A DNA stretch of 34,144 nucleotides from an uncultured Eubacteriales bacterium. GTDB lineage: Bacteria > Bacillota > Clostridia > Christensenellales > Aristaeellaceae. The stretch spans positions 1 to 34,144 of the forward strand of contig ONRC01000029.1 of NCBI GenBank assembly GCA_900320085.1. Direction: 5' to 3'. The position numbers and the translations under genes were made by a program. A model generated the notes under the pieces. That model had not been told where the DNA came from, did no database searches, and was given only the letters and a program-made list of their open reading frames with translations. This document shows positions 15,309 to 24,481 of the stretch, one piece after another. Each line of letters starts with the position of its first letter. The stretch's first letter is position 1.

Positions 15309-17198
15309 TTACGGAACCAGTTTGATTTTGGTTTTGCCCTCCCGCACGGTGACCCGCACGGTCTTTTCTCCCAGCCGCAAGGCGCAGTCCAGAGAATCGA
15401 AGAAGCCCGGGGCAAGGTCCACAGCAAAGCCCTTCGCGGAATATTCATCCGGGCGCAGCCCCACAAAGTACCGGGCCAGCAGATAAATTGGACTGGCGGC
15501 CCAGGCGTGGCACAGGCTCTTGCCGAAGGGGTCGCCGTACATGGCGTACTGTTTTTCCAGAGGCAGCTTCGGATCGTATTCCTCCCAGAAGGTCACCGCG
15601 CCCAGCTTCAGCATCCCGCCCCAATAGCTTTTGATTTCGGCTAATACTTCCTTTAAATAACCCAGCTGACACAGTGCGTCCAGCTCGAAGAACCGGAAAT
15701 AGGGCGTGGTGATGGCGGGCACGGCTTCGTTGAACAGCACGTTCTTTGCGATTTGTTCTTTTCTTGCCTGGCCCACCAAATCAAACACGATGGCCAGGAT
15801 GTTGGCGTGGCGGGTCACATGGCGCTTGCCGGAGGTGAAGGAATCCACATACGCGCTTTTTTCTCTGTCCCAGAAATACTGTTCGATCGCGGCCAGCAGC
15901 GCGGCCTTTTCCTGCGTATACCGCGCTTTTTCCTCTGCGTTCCCGTACCGCGCCATCACGTCATAGGCCGCAGCCAGCAGCATCTGTTCCGCGCACAGCG
16001 GACCGTCCCGGTCAAAATCCGCCCAGTCAATGAACACCCAGTCCTGCTTCCGTCCAATCACAAACCCGTGCTCGTCCCGCTGACGCATCACCAGTTCCAT
16101 CAGGCTTGCCATCTGGGGCCACATCCGGCGCAGGAAGGCCGTGTCGTGGTAGGTTTCCTCATGCTCGCCCATGGCTAAAATCCACAGCAGAGAATAATCC
16201 AGGATGGTGTTGATGTGGGTGGTCACGGGGTCGTTGCCCCGCAGGGCGATCAGGGTGCGCTGCTCGATGTCCTTGTCCCCGGTGAGGTACCGGTTCACGA
16301 ACAGGGATTGATAAGCGTCGCCGCTCCAAATCCACTTGTCCCGCTTCACGCCGTCCAGAAAAAACACGTCGCAGCACAGGGAAAAGGTGTGGGCCGCCAC
16401 GGCAAAAATGCGGTTCAGCTCCTCGTCGTCGCAGGTAAACTTCGCCCGGACGGGCACATCCACATACCGATGGAACGCCCGGACGGATAACTGTTCTGGC
16501 TGATAACCCGGAATGAACGCATACCGCAGGGCCTGGCGTGGGCAGCGATGGGTCTCCGGGTCAGGGGTACAGGAATAATAGCAGTTCGCCGTGTCCAGCG
16601 CTTCCGCGCGGGATTCGCCCAAATAGACCGTTGGCGGATTCGCTGGGCCGGTGACTTCCAATTCGGCAGTCAGTTCCGTTTCAAAGGTGAACAGCGTCCC
16701 GCCGTTCACCGCTTCGTCTGTGATGGGTTCATAGCATGCTTCCAGCAGCGGCCAGTCGGCGACATTCTGTTCGGGTTCCGTGAAATAACGGTTGCTGGCG
16801 GCGGGTACAGGCGAATCGCAGTAGTCCTCCACCGTCCAGCCCGCATCCGAGCAAATCACATCCCCCCGCACGTATACGGCGGGCACGCACCCGATACAGC
16901 CGATATGCAGGGCAATCTTCACTTCGCCCGGTTCGCAGGAAACTGTCTGGCCGAAGGGAACCTTGCGGCCGTTCAGGTCCACGTACCCCGCCCCGCCGGG
17001 CGTGCCGAACACGATAAAAGATGTAGGGCTGTCCAGCCGATACGTCCTGCGGAACGCCACGCGCTGGCGGAAGCTGTCGCTTTTCCAGAACGCGGGCCAG
17101 GGGCAGCCCCGCTCCACCCGGGAAAAGTTTTGCTTGAGCGCGTGATATTTTTCCAGATCGCCGGGATACCACATCCAGCGGGCCTGCGAATCATTCAT
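15309..17198 (-). CDS. GH78-like alpha-L-rhamnosidase
   Basis: 629 aa. The N-terminal beta-rich region (1-250) precedes an alpha/alpha barrel. GH78 marks are DGVKRDKWIWSGD (282-294), equivalent to the acidic RD...GD motif of rhamnosidases, the WGGMLKLGAVTFWEEYDP segment, and SLCHAWAASPIYLL near the end. It would remove terminal L-rhamnose from rhamnogalacturonan or glycoside side chains by inversion. There is no signal peptide, so it is cytoplasmic. AAGGAG lies 9 nt before the ATG, and GH2 ends 6 nt upstream, so the two are co-translated. It is shorter than many GH78 enzymes, lacking extra N-terminal modules. Which acidic residue is catalytic is inferred from the family. Confidence 0.83.
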   Translation of the reverse strand: MNDSQARWMWYPGDLEKYHALKQNFSRVERGCPWPAFWKSDSFRQRVAFRRTYRLDSPTSFIVFGTPGGAGYVDLNGRKVPFGQTVSCEPGEVKIALHIGCIGCVPAVYVRGDVICSDAGWTVEDYCDSPVPAASNRYFTEPEQNVADWPLLEACYEPITDEAVNGGTLFTFETELTAELEVTGPANPPTVYLGESRAEALDTANCYYSCTPDPETHRCPRQALRYAFIPGYQPEQLSVRAFHRYVDVPVRAKFTCDDEELNRIFAVAAHTFSLCCDVFFLDGVKRDKWIWSGDAYQSLFVNRYLTGDKDIEQRTLIALRGNDPVTTHINTILDYSLLWILAMGEHEETYHDTAFLRRMWPQMASLMELVMRQRDEHGFVIGRKQDWVFIDWADFDRDGPLCAEQMLLAAAYDVMARYGNAEEKARYTQEKAALLAAIEQYFWDREKSAYVDSFTSGKRHVTRHANILAIVFDLVGQARKEQIAKNVLFNEAVPAITTPYFRFFELDALCQLGYLKEVLAEIKSYWGGMLKLGAVTFWEEYDPKLPLEKQYAMYGDPFGKSLCHAWAASPIYLLARYFVGLRPDEYSAKGFAVDLAPGFFDSLDCALRLGEKTVRVTVREGKTKIKLVP

Positions 17199-17204
17199 TG
17201 TGTT

Positions 17205-19607
17205 TCACTCCTTGCAGGTGATTTCAGCGGTCGCGGTTTGCTGTCCGTCTGTCACGGTGACGCGCACCGGGCCGGGCTTCTCCGCCCGCACCACGGTCTG
17301 GGCTTCGCCAAAGTAAGTTTCCACCTTGCTTTGCGCGTAGTTGCCCCGGAAGAAGGTGCAGCCGTTGGCGGTGCCCATGATGAATCCATTCTCCGCCCGG
17401 ACGCTGATTTCCTGCCGCTCCAGGGGCTTGATTTCGCCGCGCCCGTCGGTATAGCGCATCCGCAGATACACCATTTCCCCAGGGCGGCACACCGTGGTTT
17501 CGGGTTCTAAGCGCAGCAAGGTTTCCTTCCCTGCCGTCGATAAAACGTCGCTGCCCGTTTCCTGGCCCGTTTCATCCAGCGCCACGGCCTTTAGTTCCCC
17601 AGGCTGATAGGGCAGGGAGAACAGCGCCCGGCAGTTCCTGGGCATTTTCTTTTCGCCCACGGTTGCCCCGTTCAGGGTCAGGCGCACTTTCTGCGCCGTT
17701 GAATAGATTTCCACCTGTGCCGGTTTCCCTTCGCAGCCGGGATAGGTCCAGGAGCGGATGGCCCGGGTCAGCTGCCAGCCGGTGAGGGTGGGTTTTTCCG
17801 GTTCGCTGGGCGGCACCACTGCCAGCCGGGGGCCGGGCTCCAGGTCGAAGCACACCCGGGTGTAGTCCGCTTCGGGGGTCAGCTTGCCCGTCACGTCAAT
17901 GCGGCAGGTGCCGCCGCGAATCCTGTCCTCGGGCCGGTCGGTGCGGTAGGAGCCGTATTCCGGGCTGTCACCGCCGCACTCGCCGATGTAGTCCCAGCCT
18001 GCCCAAACGAAATCGCCGATCACCTGGGGATGGGTCTTGGCAATCTGCCAGAAGGGACGGGCATCGCCGATCAGGGTTTCAGAGCCTAAAATCAGCCGGT
18101 CGGGATACTTGCGGCAATCCTTGCGATACCGCCAGTTGCCGTAGTTGTAGCCCGCCACGTCCATGGCGGCGAACACCTCCCGGGTTTTCCAGTCGCAGGG
18201 CGGCAGCCACGCGCCGAACTTCATGAAGTCCGTGCCCAGCTTGGCGGCCATGTTGTTGAAGAACTCCGAGCCCACGGACTTCTTTTTCTTTTTCGGCGTT
18301 TCGGCCTGCTTTTTTGCGTTGGCCTCGGCGGCCTGGGCCTGCTTCTGGGCCTTCTCGTCGCTGTACACCCCCAGGCCGACGCTGCTGAGGAAGTTAAAGA
18401 AAACATTGATGCCGCAGGTCACGGGCCGGGTGGGGTCGATTTCGTGCAGATACGCGGTGAAGTCCCGCTGCAATTGGATGCCCTTTTCCTGAGCGCTTTC
18501 CGCCACCTCGTTGCCGGTGGAATACAGGATCACGCAGGGATGGTTGTAATCCTTGTCCACCAGGCTTTTCAGGTCGCGCCGCCACCAGGTCAGCACATGG
18601 GAGGCGTAATCGTGCTCCGTTTTGTGCATGTACCAGCAGTCCACATACTCGTCCATCATCAGCATCCCCTGCCGGTCGCAGGCGTCCAGCAGGTATTTTG
18701 AGGCGGGATTGTGGGCCGACCGGATGGCGTTGTACCCCGCCGCTTTCAGGATGCGCACCCGGCGCTCCTCGGCTTCCGGGTACGTGCAGGAGCCCAGCAA
18801 TCCGTTGTCGTGATGGATGCACGCCCCCCGCAAGACGACGCGCTGACCGTTCAGGGTCAGGCCCTGCTTGGCGTTCCACGCCAGCGTGCGCAGGCCGAAC
18901 GTGGTTTCCGCCGTGTCCTCTCCGAAGGAAGCGCGAAGGGTGTACAATTGCGGATGTTCCGGCGACCACAGTTCCGCGTTTTCCAATGCGATTTCGCATT
19001 CCGCTTTGCCGTTCACAGCGACGGCGGAAGCCTGGGAAAGGATATTCTTTTCGTCCAAAACTTCTATGTCTGCCGTTCCTTCACCGCATACGTTGATTTC
19101 CACCCGAATCTGTTTCGGGTCAATGGACAGAGGGATGACCCGGATACCGTCCCGAAGAATGCGCCTGTCCCCGCCCGTCCACAGCCACACGGGGCGGTAA
19201 ATGCCCGTGCCGGAATACCAGCGGGAATTGGGCTGGTCGGCGTTATGGGCTGTGACGGTGATTTCGTTTTCCCCGTCCTTGACCAGCCCGGTCAGGTCGA
19301 TGGCAAAATCCGTGTAGCCGTAGGGCGGCGCGTCCACGTTTTGCCCGTTCACGGTGATTTCGGGATCGTGGTACACCCCTTCAAATTCCAGCTCCAAGCG
19401 CTGTCCCATCGCTTCCGCCGGGACGGTAAACACCTTGCGGTATTCATAATCCCCGCCCTCAAAGAATCCGATGTTCCCTTCGCCGATGCTGTCGGGCACG
19501 CGTTTTTCCGTCCGCATGGCGTCGTGGGGCAGGGTCACGGATACGGCGTTGCCTGGACGGCTGAGGGGATGGTAGGTCCAGCCAGTATTGAAGTCGATTC
19601 TTTTCAT
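17205..19607 (-). CDS. GH2 beta-galactosidase-like glycoside hydrolase
   Basis: 800 aa. The N-terminal sugar-binding domain (MKRIDFNTGWTYHPL, WYSGTGIYRPVWLW), an Ig-like domain, and a TIM barrel are in the usual order. The acid/base is E367 in ILYSTGNEVAES and the nucleophile is E510 in LILGSETLI. A lysine/alanine-rich stretch (about 420-445) occurs between the two catalytic regions, as in several clostridial GH2 enzymes. The C-terminal beta domains (WTYPGCEGKPAQVEIYSTA) complete it. It likely releases beta-galactose (or a related sugar) from pectic side chains; the exact sugar is not decided. No signal peptide is seen. The ATG at 19607 is 10 nt after AAGGAG. It heads an operon with GH78 and a radical SAM gene. 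Confidence 0.9.
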   Translation of the reverse strand: MKRIDFNTGWTYHPLSRPGNAVSVTLPHDAMRTEKRVPDSIGEGNIGFFEGGDYEYRKVFTVPAEAMGQRLELEFEGVYHDPEITVNGQNVDAPPYGYTDFAIDLTGLVKDGENEITVTAHNADQPNSRWYSGTGIYRPVWLWTGGDRRILRDGIRVIPLSIDPKQIRVEINVCGEGTADIEVLDEKNILSQASAVAVNGKAECEIALENAELWSPEHPQLYTLRASFGEDTAETTFGLRTLAWNAKQGLTLNGQRVVLRGACIHHDNGLLGSCTYPEAEERRVRILKAAGYNAIRSAHNPASKYLLDACDRQGMLMMDEYVDCWYMHKTEHDYASHVLTWWRRDLKSLVDKDYNHPCVILYSTGNEVAESAQEKGIQLQRDFTAYLHEIDPTRPVTCGINVFFNFLSSVGLGVYSDEKAQKQAQAAEANAKKQAETPKKKKKSVGSEFFNNMAAKLGTDFMKFGAWLPPCDWKTREVFAAMDVAGYNYGNWRYRKDCRKYPDRLILGSETLIGDARPFWQIAKTHPQVIGDFVWAGWDYIGECGGDSPEYGSYRTDRPEDRIRGGTCRIDVTGKLTPEADYTRVCFDLEPGPRLAVVPPSEPEKPTLTGWQLTRAIRSWTYPGCEGKPAQVEIYSTAQKVRLTLNGATVGEKKMPRNCRALFSLPYQPGELKAVALDETGQETGSDVLSTAGKETLLRLEPETTVCRPGEMVYLRMRYTDGRGEIKPLERQEISVRAENGFIMGTANGCTFFRGNYAQSKVETYFGEAQTVVRAEKPGPVRVTVTDGQQTATAEITCKE

Positions 19608-19648
19608 GGAGGGTACGCTCCTTTCTTCCTTTTGTGGCACACACGAAT

Positions 19649-19678
19649 TTCATACCATCAGTCAACTTGCTCTGTCAT
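19649..19678 (-). promoter_or_regulatory. possible promoter of the GH2-GH78 operon using the repeat end as -35
   Basis: ATGACA (19673-19678, the last bases of the palindromic repeat read on the minus strand) is 18 bp from TATGAA (19649-19654), which is preceded by TGG as in an extended -10. Confidence 0.4.
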
Positions 19679-19815
19679 CCCGAGCGAAGTGGAGCCAGAG
19701 GCGACACGGAGCCGAGGGACCTGGAAGCCGGAATCAACATTTGCTTGTATGAATGTGTTTTTCTCAGGTCCCTCCACTGCGGTTCGCGTCCCGCTCACCT
19801 CCGGTCGGGATGACA
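19673..19815. repeat. palindromic intergenic repeat, family A copy 1
   Basis: A 143-bp element with inverted ends TGTCATCCCGA (19673-19683) and TCGGGATGACA (19805-19815) and inner arms GAGGGACCTG and CAGGTCCCTC. The ends resemble the widespread TGTCATCCTGAGCG intergenic repeat. A second, diverged copy lies at 29897-30026. It carries no gene. Confidence 0.88.
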
Positions 19816-19832
19816 ATGGAACTTACCTGGTT

Positions 19833-22757
19833 TTATTCATTGCTGCTTCCGCTTAGGCATCGTAATAGATCCGCAATCACCCGCTCGGTGCGGATGCGCG
19901 CGCCGTCGTTCCCGGTGTGGCTGTCGATGAGCCAGAAATACCGACCGGGCAAGAGCGAGTCTTCGATCTTGGAAATCACCGGAACCTCCAGGTTATCTTT
20001 CAGCCATTCGTGCAGCGCCCGCCTTGCCTCTGGGGTGCTTGCTTCCGTGAGGGAATTGACGTTCCGGGGGGTATAGGTAAAATACACGGAAACACCCTTT
20101 TCCACGAAGGGGGCCAGGGCGGCGTTCAGGCTTTGAACGGTTTCAACCGGGAAGCTGTTCACCGTGTAATCGGCGATATTGTGCCGCAGGCGTTCGTCGG
20201 TGTCCCCCAGGGGCCGGGGCAGGATGAAGTCGCCGTATGGATTGTAAGTGCTGAAGGGATAAAAGTTCCCGTCGTCGTCGTAGTGCGCTGAGCTGACGGC
20301 GTAGTCCTTGCCGGGCATCCGGGAACGGATGGACAGGTATTCCCCCAGGCTGTCGAACACGCCGGAAAACTGCCGCATATCCAGCGTCGCCGCCGCATCG
20401 TAATTGCTTTCCATCATGGCCCAGAAGCCGGTGTCCAGGCGATTGGTGACGCAGAACTGCTCGGCCACCGCGTCAAACTCCGGGGCGTAAAGCAGGATGT
20501 CCCCCGCTTCCGTTTGCGGCAAAAACAATCGCAGTTGGGGCAAGGCGTTGGTGAAGGCGTACACCCCCATATTCACAGGCTCAAGGTCGGGGAAGGCTTT
20601 TTTCAGCAGCGTTGAATCATACCCATACCGCCCGGAGGAACCGGAGGCCAGCACCAGCTTTTTCTTTCCTTGCAGTGACAACAGATAGTCGTACTTATCC
20701 TGGAAGGTATCGAAATAGCTGCCGCTGTACACGGGGGCGGTGGCTGCGTTCACATGGAGGACAGACGGCCCGGAGCAGGAAACGAAGCAATCATCCGAAA
20801 CCGTTTTCAGATTGTCATATAAGATCATCTCTTGAATTTCACAATCCGTAAACGCGCCTGTTTCTATCGAACGCAGGGAGGGCGGCAGCACCAGCAGGGA
20901 AAGGTCTTTGCCCTGGAATGCCCCTGCCCGGATAGTACGCACGGGAAGCCCGTCGTGGGTCTGGGGCAGGACGCAGGTTCTATCTGTCCCATGCCAGCCT
21001 GTCACGGAAGCGCTGCTTCCATCCGTTTCCCAGTCAAAATCCTCCTCCGGGGAACAGGCCAGCCACTGGGCGTACAGCGTTTCCGTCGGTTCCATCCTGC
21101 TGCCCAGGCCAACGGAAAGGCCGCTGCCGTCGGGCTGAGTGTTCCACCCCGTCAGCACGTAGCCCTCCCGCTCGAACCACACCGTGCCCTGCAGGGTGTT
21201 TTCCCGTAGATGGGCGTAGGTGATTTCCCGGGTGAGGCTGGTTTGATCAGAGCCCCGCAGCGTGCCGCCGTTTCCCTCATAGCGGACGCGGGTCACGCTT
21301 TTTTTCACAGGCGCGGTGGTCGGCGCGGGCGTTGAGGTGGGCTGCGCTTCCAGGGGCCGCAGCCGCGCGGCATGCACGGACCAGAAATAATTCGTGCAAT
21401 AGTTCCCGTACCGTTCAGCAGGCACCGCCACAATCGCATCGGTGCCGTTCAGCAGGCTGCTGCCGACAGTGCACTGGCCGGGATCATCCTGCAATAAGGT
21501 GATGGTTTCCAGCAAAGAACATCCATTGAAGGCATCGTCCGGAATCACGCGGAGATTGCTTTGCAGCGTCAGTTCCCGCAGAACGGTATTTCCCGCAAAT
21601 ACTGTTTTTTCAAAAGACAGCACAGGCAACCCGTTATAGCTCACCGGCACGATGATTTTTTCCCGCTGTTTTCCCGCTTCGGTCAAGCCCGTCAAGATAT
21701 AACCGTTCTGCTGTTTCTCATAGGCAAAGCAATCCGCATCGGCGTTATCGCCCGCCGTAATTGTTTTTTCAGCGCTTCGGGGCATGGAGGGAAGCGAAAC
21801 TGTTACCGGCGTATCGTCGCCTATCCACTGCTTTAAATCTTCCGCCAGCAAGACTGTATTCAGAATGGTTCCCGCGCCGTTCAAATGAAAATTGGTGTCA
21901 AAAAACCAGCCGGGCTCCATCAATGCCAGCTCTGCCGTGCCGATAACTTCACAGCGCAGCGCTTCCTTTAATTGCGCTTCAAAGGCTTCCATCCATTCCG
22001 CCTCGCCCTCTGCCAGCGCTGCGGCGTTCATGGGGCAGAACCGGAAGCAGACCTGAACGCCCTTGCGTTCGCAGGCGGCGATGAACGTATTCACCCGGTC
22101 CATAAAATCTTCCGTTGGCAGCGCCGGGTCAAAGCGCAGGGGCATATTCTCATCCCGCCCGCCGGGCATCTGGTTGGCGGGACGGAGGTCTTTTTGCAGA
22201 TCGCCCTTTTCCGTGAACGCGGAACGGGCATAGACGCCGCTGCCCTCCGGCGCGTTGCCCAGCAGCCAGAACCGGGCTTTCTGGGCGGCGTATCGGGGAA
22301 AGGCGGCCAGCAGCTTTTCCCAGCGGTCAGGGTGCAGCCGCAGCAGCAAGGCGGGGTTTTCCTCCGCCGCCTGCCACATGCTGTCCGCGCTGAACCAGTC
22401 CGACAGGGTTTGCTCACTGAGTTCGGGAGAGAATACAACAATATCGCCTTCCTGCAAAGAAGGCAAACTGAGTTCCAGCATCACGGTGGTTCCCAGCCCG
22501 GCGTACAGGCCGAAATTTACCGCCCGGTAGCCCGGCAGTTGACTTTCCAGCAATTCGCAGTCCACGCCGAACGCCGCGCCGCTGCCGCCGATGATGACGA
22601 TTTTGGGAGACGCTGTTTTTTCCAGGATCGCAGCTTTGTCGTTCAGCGCGGCCAGGTAGGTCTTTCCATATTGGGCGGGCAGAGCGAAGGCGAAAATCAG
22701 GAGCAGCAGCGGCAAAAGCAGCAGCAGGGAAACCAAACGTCCTACGCGCTTTTTCAT
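19833..22757 (-). CDS. tandem SGNH/DltD-like protein with LRR and InlB-type repeats
   Basis: 974 aa. An N-terminal membrane segment (8-28) anchors an extracellular protein. Two SGNH-hydrolase-like domains of similar sequence occupy about 50-315 and 698-968. Matched blocks are VNFGLYAGLG with VNMGVYAFTN and EGDIVVFSPE with AGDILLYAPE. Both retain the serine (S59, S707) and the late D/H pair (D287/H291, D945/H947). Between them lie BspA-like leucine-rich regions (325-465 and 570-680) and an InlB B-repeat-like stretch (about 488-566, including VRYEGNGGTL and GYVLTGWNT) after a Thr/Pro linker. SGNH domains next to MBOAT proteins normally transfer or remove acyl groups on surface polysaccharides. 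GGAGG lies 9 nt before the ATG. The MBOAT gene ends 29 nt upstream. The exact activity and substrate are unknown. Confidence 0.86.
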   Translation of the reverse strand: MKKRVGRLVSLLLLLPLLLLIFAFALPAQYGKTYLAALNDKAAILEKTASPKIVIIGGSGAAFGVDCELLESQLPGYRAVNFGLYAGLGTTVMLELSLPSLQEGDIVVFSPELSEQTLSDWFSADSMWQAAEENPALLLRLHPDRWEKLLAAFPRYAAQKARFWLLGNAPEGSGVYARSAFTEKGDLQKDLRPANQMPGGRDENMPLRFDPALPTEDFMDRVNTFIAACERKGVQVCFRFCPMNAAALAEGEAEWMEAFEAQLKEALRCEVIGTAELALMEPGWFFDTNFHLNGAGTILNTVLLAEDLKQWIGDDTPVTVSLPSMPRSAEKTITAGDNADADCFAYEKQQNGYILTGLTEAGKQREKIIVPVSYNGLPVLSFEKTVFAGNTVLRELTLQSNLRVIPDDAFNGCSLLETITLLQDDPGQCTVGSSLLNGTDAIVAVPAERYGNYCTNYFWSVHAARLRPLEAQPTSTPAPTTAPVKKSVTRVRYEGNGGTLRGSDQTSLTREITYAHLRENTLQGTVWFEREGYVLTGWNTQPDGSGLSVGLGSRMEPTETLYAQWLACSPEEDFDWETDGSSASVTGWHGTDRTCVLPQTHDGLPVRTIRAGAFQGKDLSLLVLPPSLRSIETGAFTDCEIQEMILYDNLKTVSDDCFVSCSGPSVLHVNAATAPVYSGSYFDTFQDKYDYLLSLQGKKKLVLASGSSGRYGYDSTLLKKAFPDLEPVNMGVYAFTNALPQLRLFLPQTEAGDILLYAPEFDAVAEQFCVTNRLDTGFWAMMESNYDAAATLDMRQFSGVFDSLGEYLSIRSRMPGKDYAVSSAHYDDDGNFYPFSTYNPYGDFILPRPLGDTDERLRHNIADYTVNSFPVETVQSLNAALAPFVEKGVSVYFTYTPRNVNSLTEASTPEARRALHEWLKDNLEVPVISKIEDSLLPGRYFWLIDSHTGNDGARIRTERVIADLLRCLSGSSNE

Positions 22758-22786
22758 CCGCCTTGCCCTCCCTTCCGCTCCTCTTT

Positions 22787-24145
22787 TTAAAACTGGAAAT
22801 AAATGAACGCGCCGGCCCCGCCGCCCGCCGCCCGCAGGAACCAGGCGATCAGAACGCACACAGCCAAAACGAAATATACCATGTCGTTGGTTTTTTCATT
22901 TTGGGAAAGCCGGTGCAGCAGGGGCAGCTGCATGAGCGCGGCCGCCAGACATACCGCGTCAGCCCCATCCAATTGCAGCAACGCCAGTCCGGCCGGAACA
23001 TTCCACGGTGAAAACAAAGCGCTGTACAGGGTCATTGCCTGCCCCACGCTCTGCGCCCGGAACATGACCCAGGAAAGCAGCGCCAGGACGGCGGTCACGA
23101 ACCAGCCCTTTCCCTCTTTCCGGTTCAGCAGGATTTCCCCGGCGCAGAGCAGCCCGTGCCACAGCCCCCACAGCACGAACGTCCAGTTTGCCCCGTGCCA
23201 CAGCCCGCTGAGCAGGAACACCACCAGCGTCGCGGCGACCTGCCGCCCCTTGCCCTGCCTGCTGCCGCCCAGGGGGATGTACACGTAATCCGTGAACCAC
23301 GCCGTCAGCGACATGTGCCACCGCCGCCAGAAGGCGCGCATGGTGGAGGCCAGATAAGGCCGGTCAAAGTTTCTTCTCAGCCGGATGCCCAGCAGATACG
23401 CGCTGCCCTGGGCGATTTCCGAATAGCCCGCGAAGTCGCAGTAGATTTGGAAGGAAAACAGTATTGCCGCCAGCAGCACCGCGCTGCCCTCCGGGTTCGC
23501 CGCGGCGAATACCCGGTTCACCACCGGCGCGGCCAGGTCGGCAATCACCAGCTTTCGGAAATACCCGGAAAGCAAGAGCTTCAAGCCCCTGACTGTATCC
23601 GGCCGGGTGGGGTTTTGCGCAGCGGTCAGCTGGGGCAGCAGCGCGTCCGCCCGCTCGATCGGCCCGGCGACCAGCTGCGGAAAGAAGCAGATATACAGCG
23701 CGTAGTGCCCCGGATGCCGCACCGCCGGAAGCCTTCCCCGGTACACGTCGATCACATAGGACAGGGCCTGGAATGTGTAGAAGGAGCAGCCCACGGGCAG
23801 CAGGATGCTCCAGGGCGTCCAAGTGCTTCCAAACATACCGTACAGCGCGGAAGCCAGGAAATTGAAATACTTGAACCAGATCAGCAGCCCGGCGCATCCG
23901 GCCGCAGCCATGAAGAGCCAGACCTTTTTGCGCTTTCTGTCTCTTGCTTTTTCGATGCCCAGGCCGCAGCCATACGTCAACCCCACGACGCCTAAAATCA
24001 CCAGCGTCAGCGGCGGCGACCAGCAGGCATAGAAAAACAGGCTGGCGGCCAGCAGCAGCGCCCAGCGGAAGCGGCGGGGACAGACACGGTACAAAAGCAC
24101 CGCCGCGCACAGAAACAGCACATAGCCCGGCGTATCAAAGCTCAT
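22787..24145 (-). CDS. MBOAT family O-acyltransferase (AlgI/PatA-like)
   Basis: 452 aa with about ten membrane segments. MBOAT landmarks are SFYTFQALSYVIDVYRG (121-137), FPQLVAGPIERA, FQIYCDFAGYSEIAQG, FWRRWHMSLTAWFTDYVYIP (H277) and the catalytic histidine region SGLWHGANWTFVLWGLWHG (H317, H330). Such proteins pass an acyl group, often acetyl, across the membrane to a partner that modifies a polysaccharide. The partner here is the tandem-SGNH protein just downstream. AAGGAG lies 8 nt before the ATG. The start overlaps the stop of the small membrane protein gene by 11 nt, so all three are coupled. Confidence 0.94.
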   Translation of the reverse strand: MSFDTPGYVLFLCAAVLLYRVCPRRFRWALLLAASLFFYACWSPPLTLVILGVVGLTYGCGLGIEKARDRKRKKVWLFMAAAGCAGLLIWFKYFNFLASALYGMFGSTWTPWSILLPVGCSFYTFQALSYVIDVYRGRLPAVRHPGHYALYICFFPQLVAGPIERADALLPQLTAAQNPTRPDTVRGLKLLLSGYFRKLVIADLAAPVVNRVFAAANPEGSAVLLAAILFSFQIYCDFAGYSEIAQGSAYLLGIRLRRNFDRPYLASTMRAFWRRWHMSLTAWFTDYVYIPLGGSRQGKGRQVAATLVVFLLSGLWHGANWTFVLWGLWHGLLCAGEILLNRKEGKGWFVTAVLALLSWVMFRAQSVGQAMTLYSALFSPWNVPAGLALLQLDGADAVCLAAALMQLPLLHRLSQNEKTNDMVYFVLAVCVLIAWFLRAAGGGAGAFIYFQF

Positions 24146-24368
24146 GGCCGCTTCTCCTTCTGATCTGCGCCGCGCACAGCAGCACAAGGGCGGCAAGCAA
24201 CAGATACTTCCCTTCTATCCCCAGCACCAAAGCGCCGATCAGCGCCAGCATGAAGCATGCTCCCCCCGCATACCCCAGCTGGGAGGAAGCACGCAGCGAA
24301 CCAAATGCAGTGAAAACCAGCGCTGCCAGGAAAAGCAGAGCTACGCACACCGGCAAAATGATCATCAT
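24135..24368 (-). CDS. small two-helix membrane protein coupled to the MBOAT gene
   Basis: 77 aa with two or more hydrophobic helices (residues 3-22 and about 35-67) and a basic end (IRRRSGHEL). AGGAGG lies 7 nt before the ATG at 24368. The reading frame overlaps the MBOAT start by 11 nt, which supports it as real. No family was recognised. It resembles in size and place the DltX-type helper of D-alanylation systems, but no sequence similarity is claimed. It may fold with the MBOAT protein. Confidence 0.68.
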   Translation of the reverse strand: MMIILPVCVALLFLAALVFTAFGSLRASSQLGYAGGACFMLALIGALVLGIEGKYLLLAALVLLCAAQIRRRSGHEL

Positions 24369-24425
24369 GGCGCTTCCTCCTATGGTTCTTGTTTCATTGG
24401 TACTTTCTCATTCTTCCATAACATG

Positions 24426-24466
24426 AAAAACCGGGCGGCCAGGAGCATGGCCCACTGACCGCCCGG
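24426..24466 (-). terminator. intrinsic terminator of the GH3 operon
   Basis: CCGGGCGG (minus strand, 24459-24466) pairs with CCGCCCGG (24431-24438), an 8-bp GC stem with a 20-nt loop, followed by five T, 16 nt after the stop of the 4-TM gene. Confidence 0.85.
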
Positions 24467-24481
24467 AAAGGGTTTTTATGT

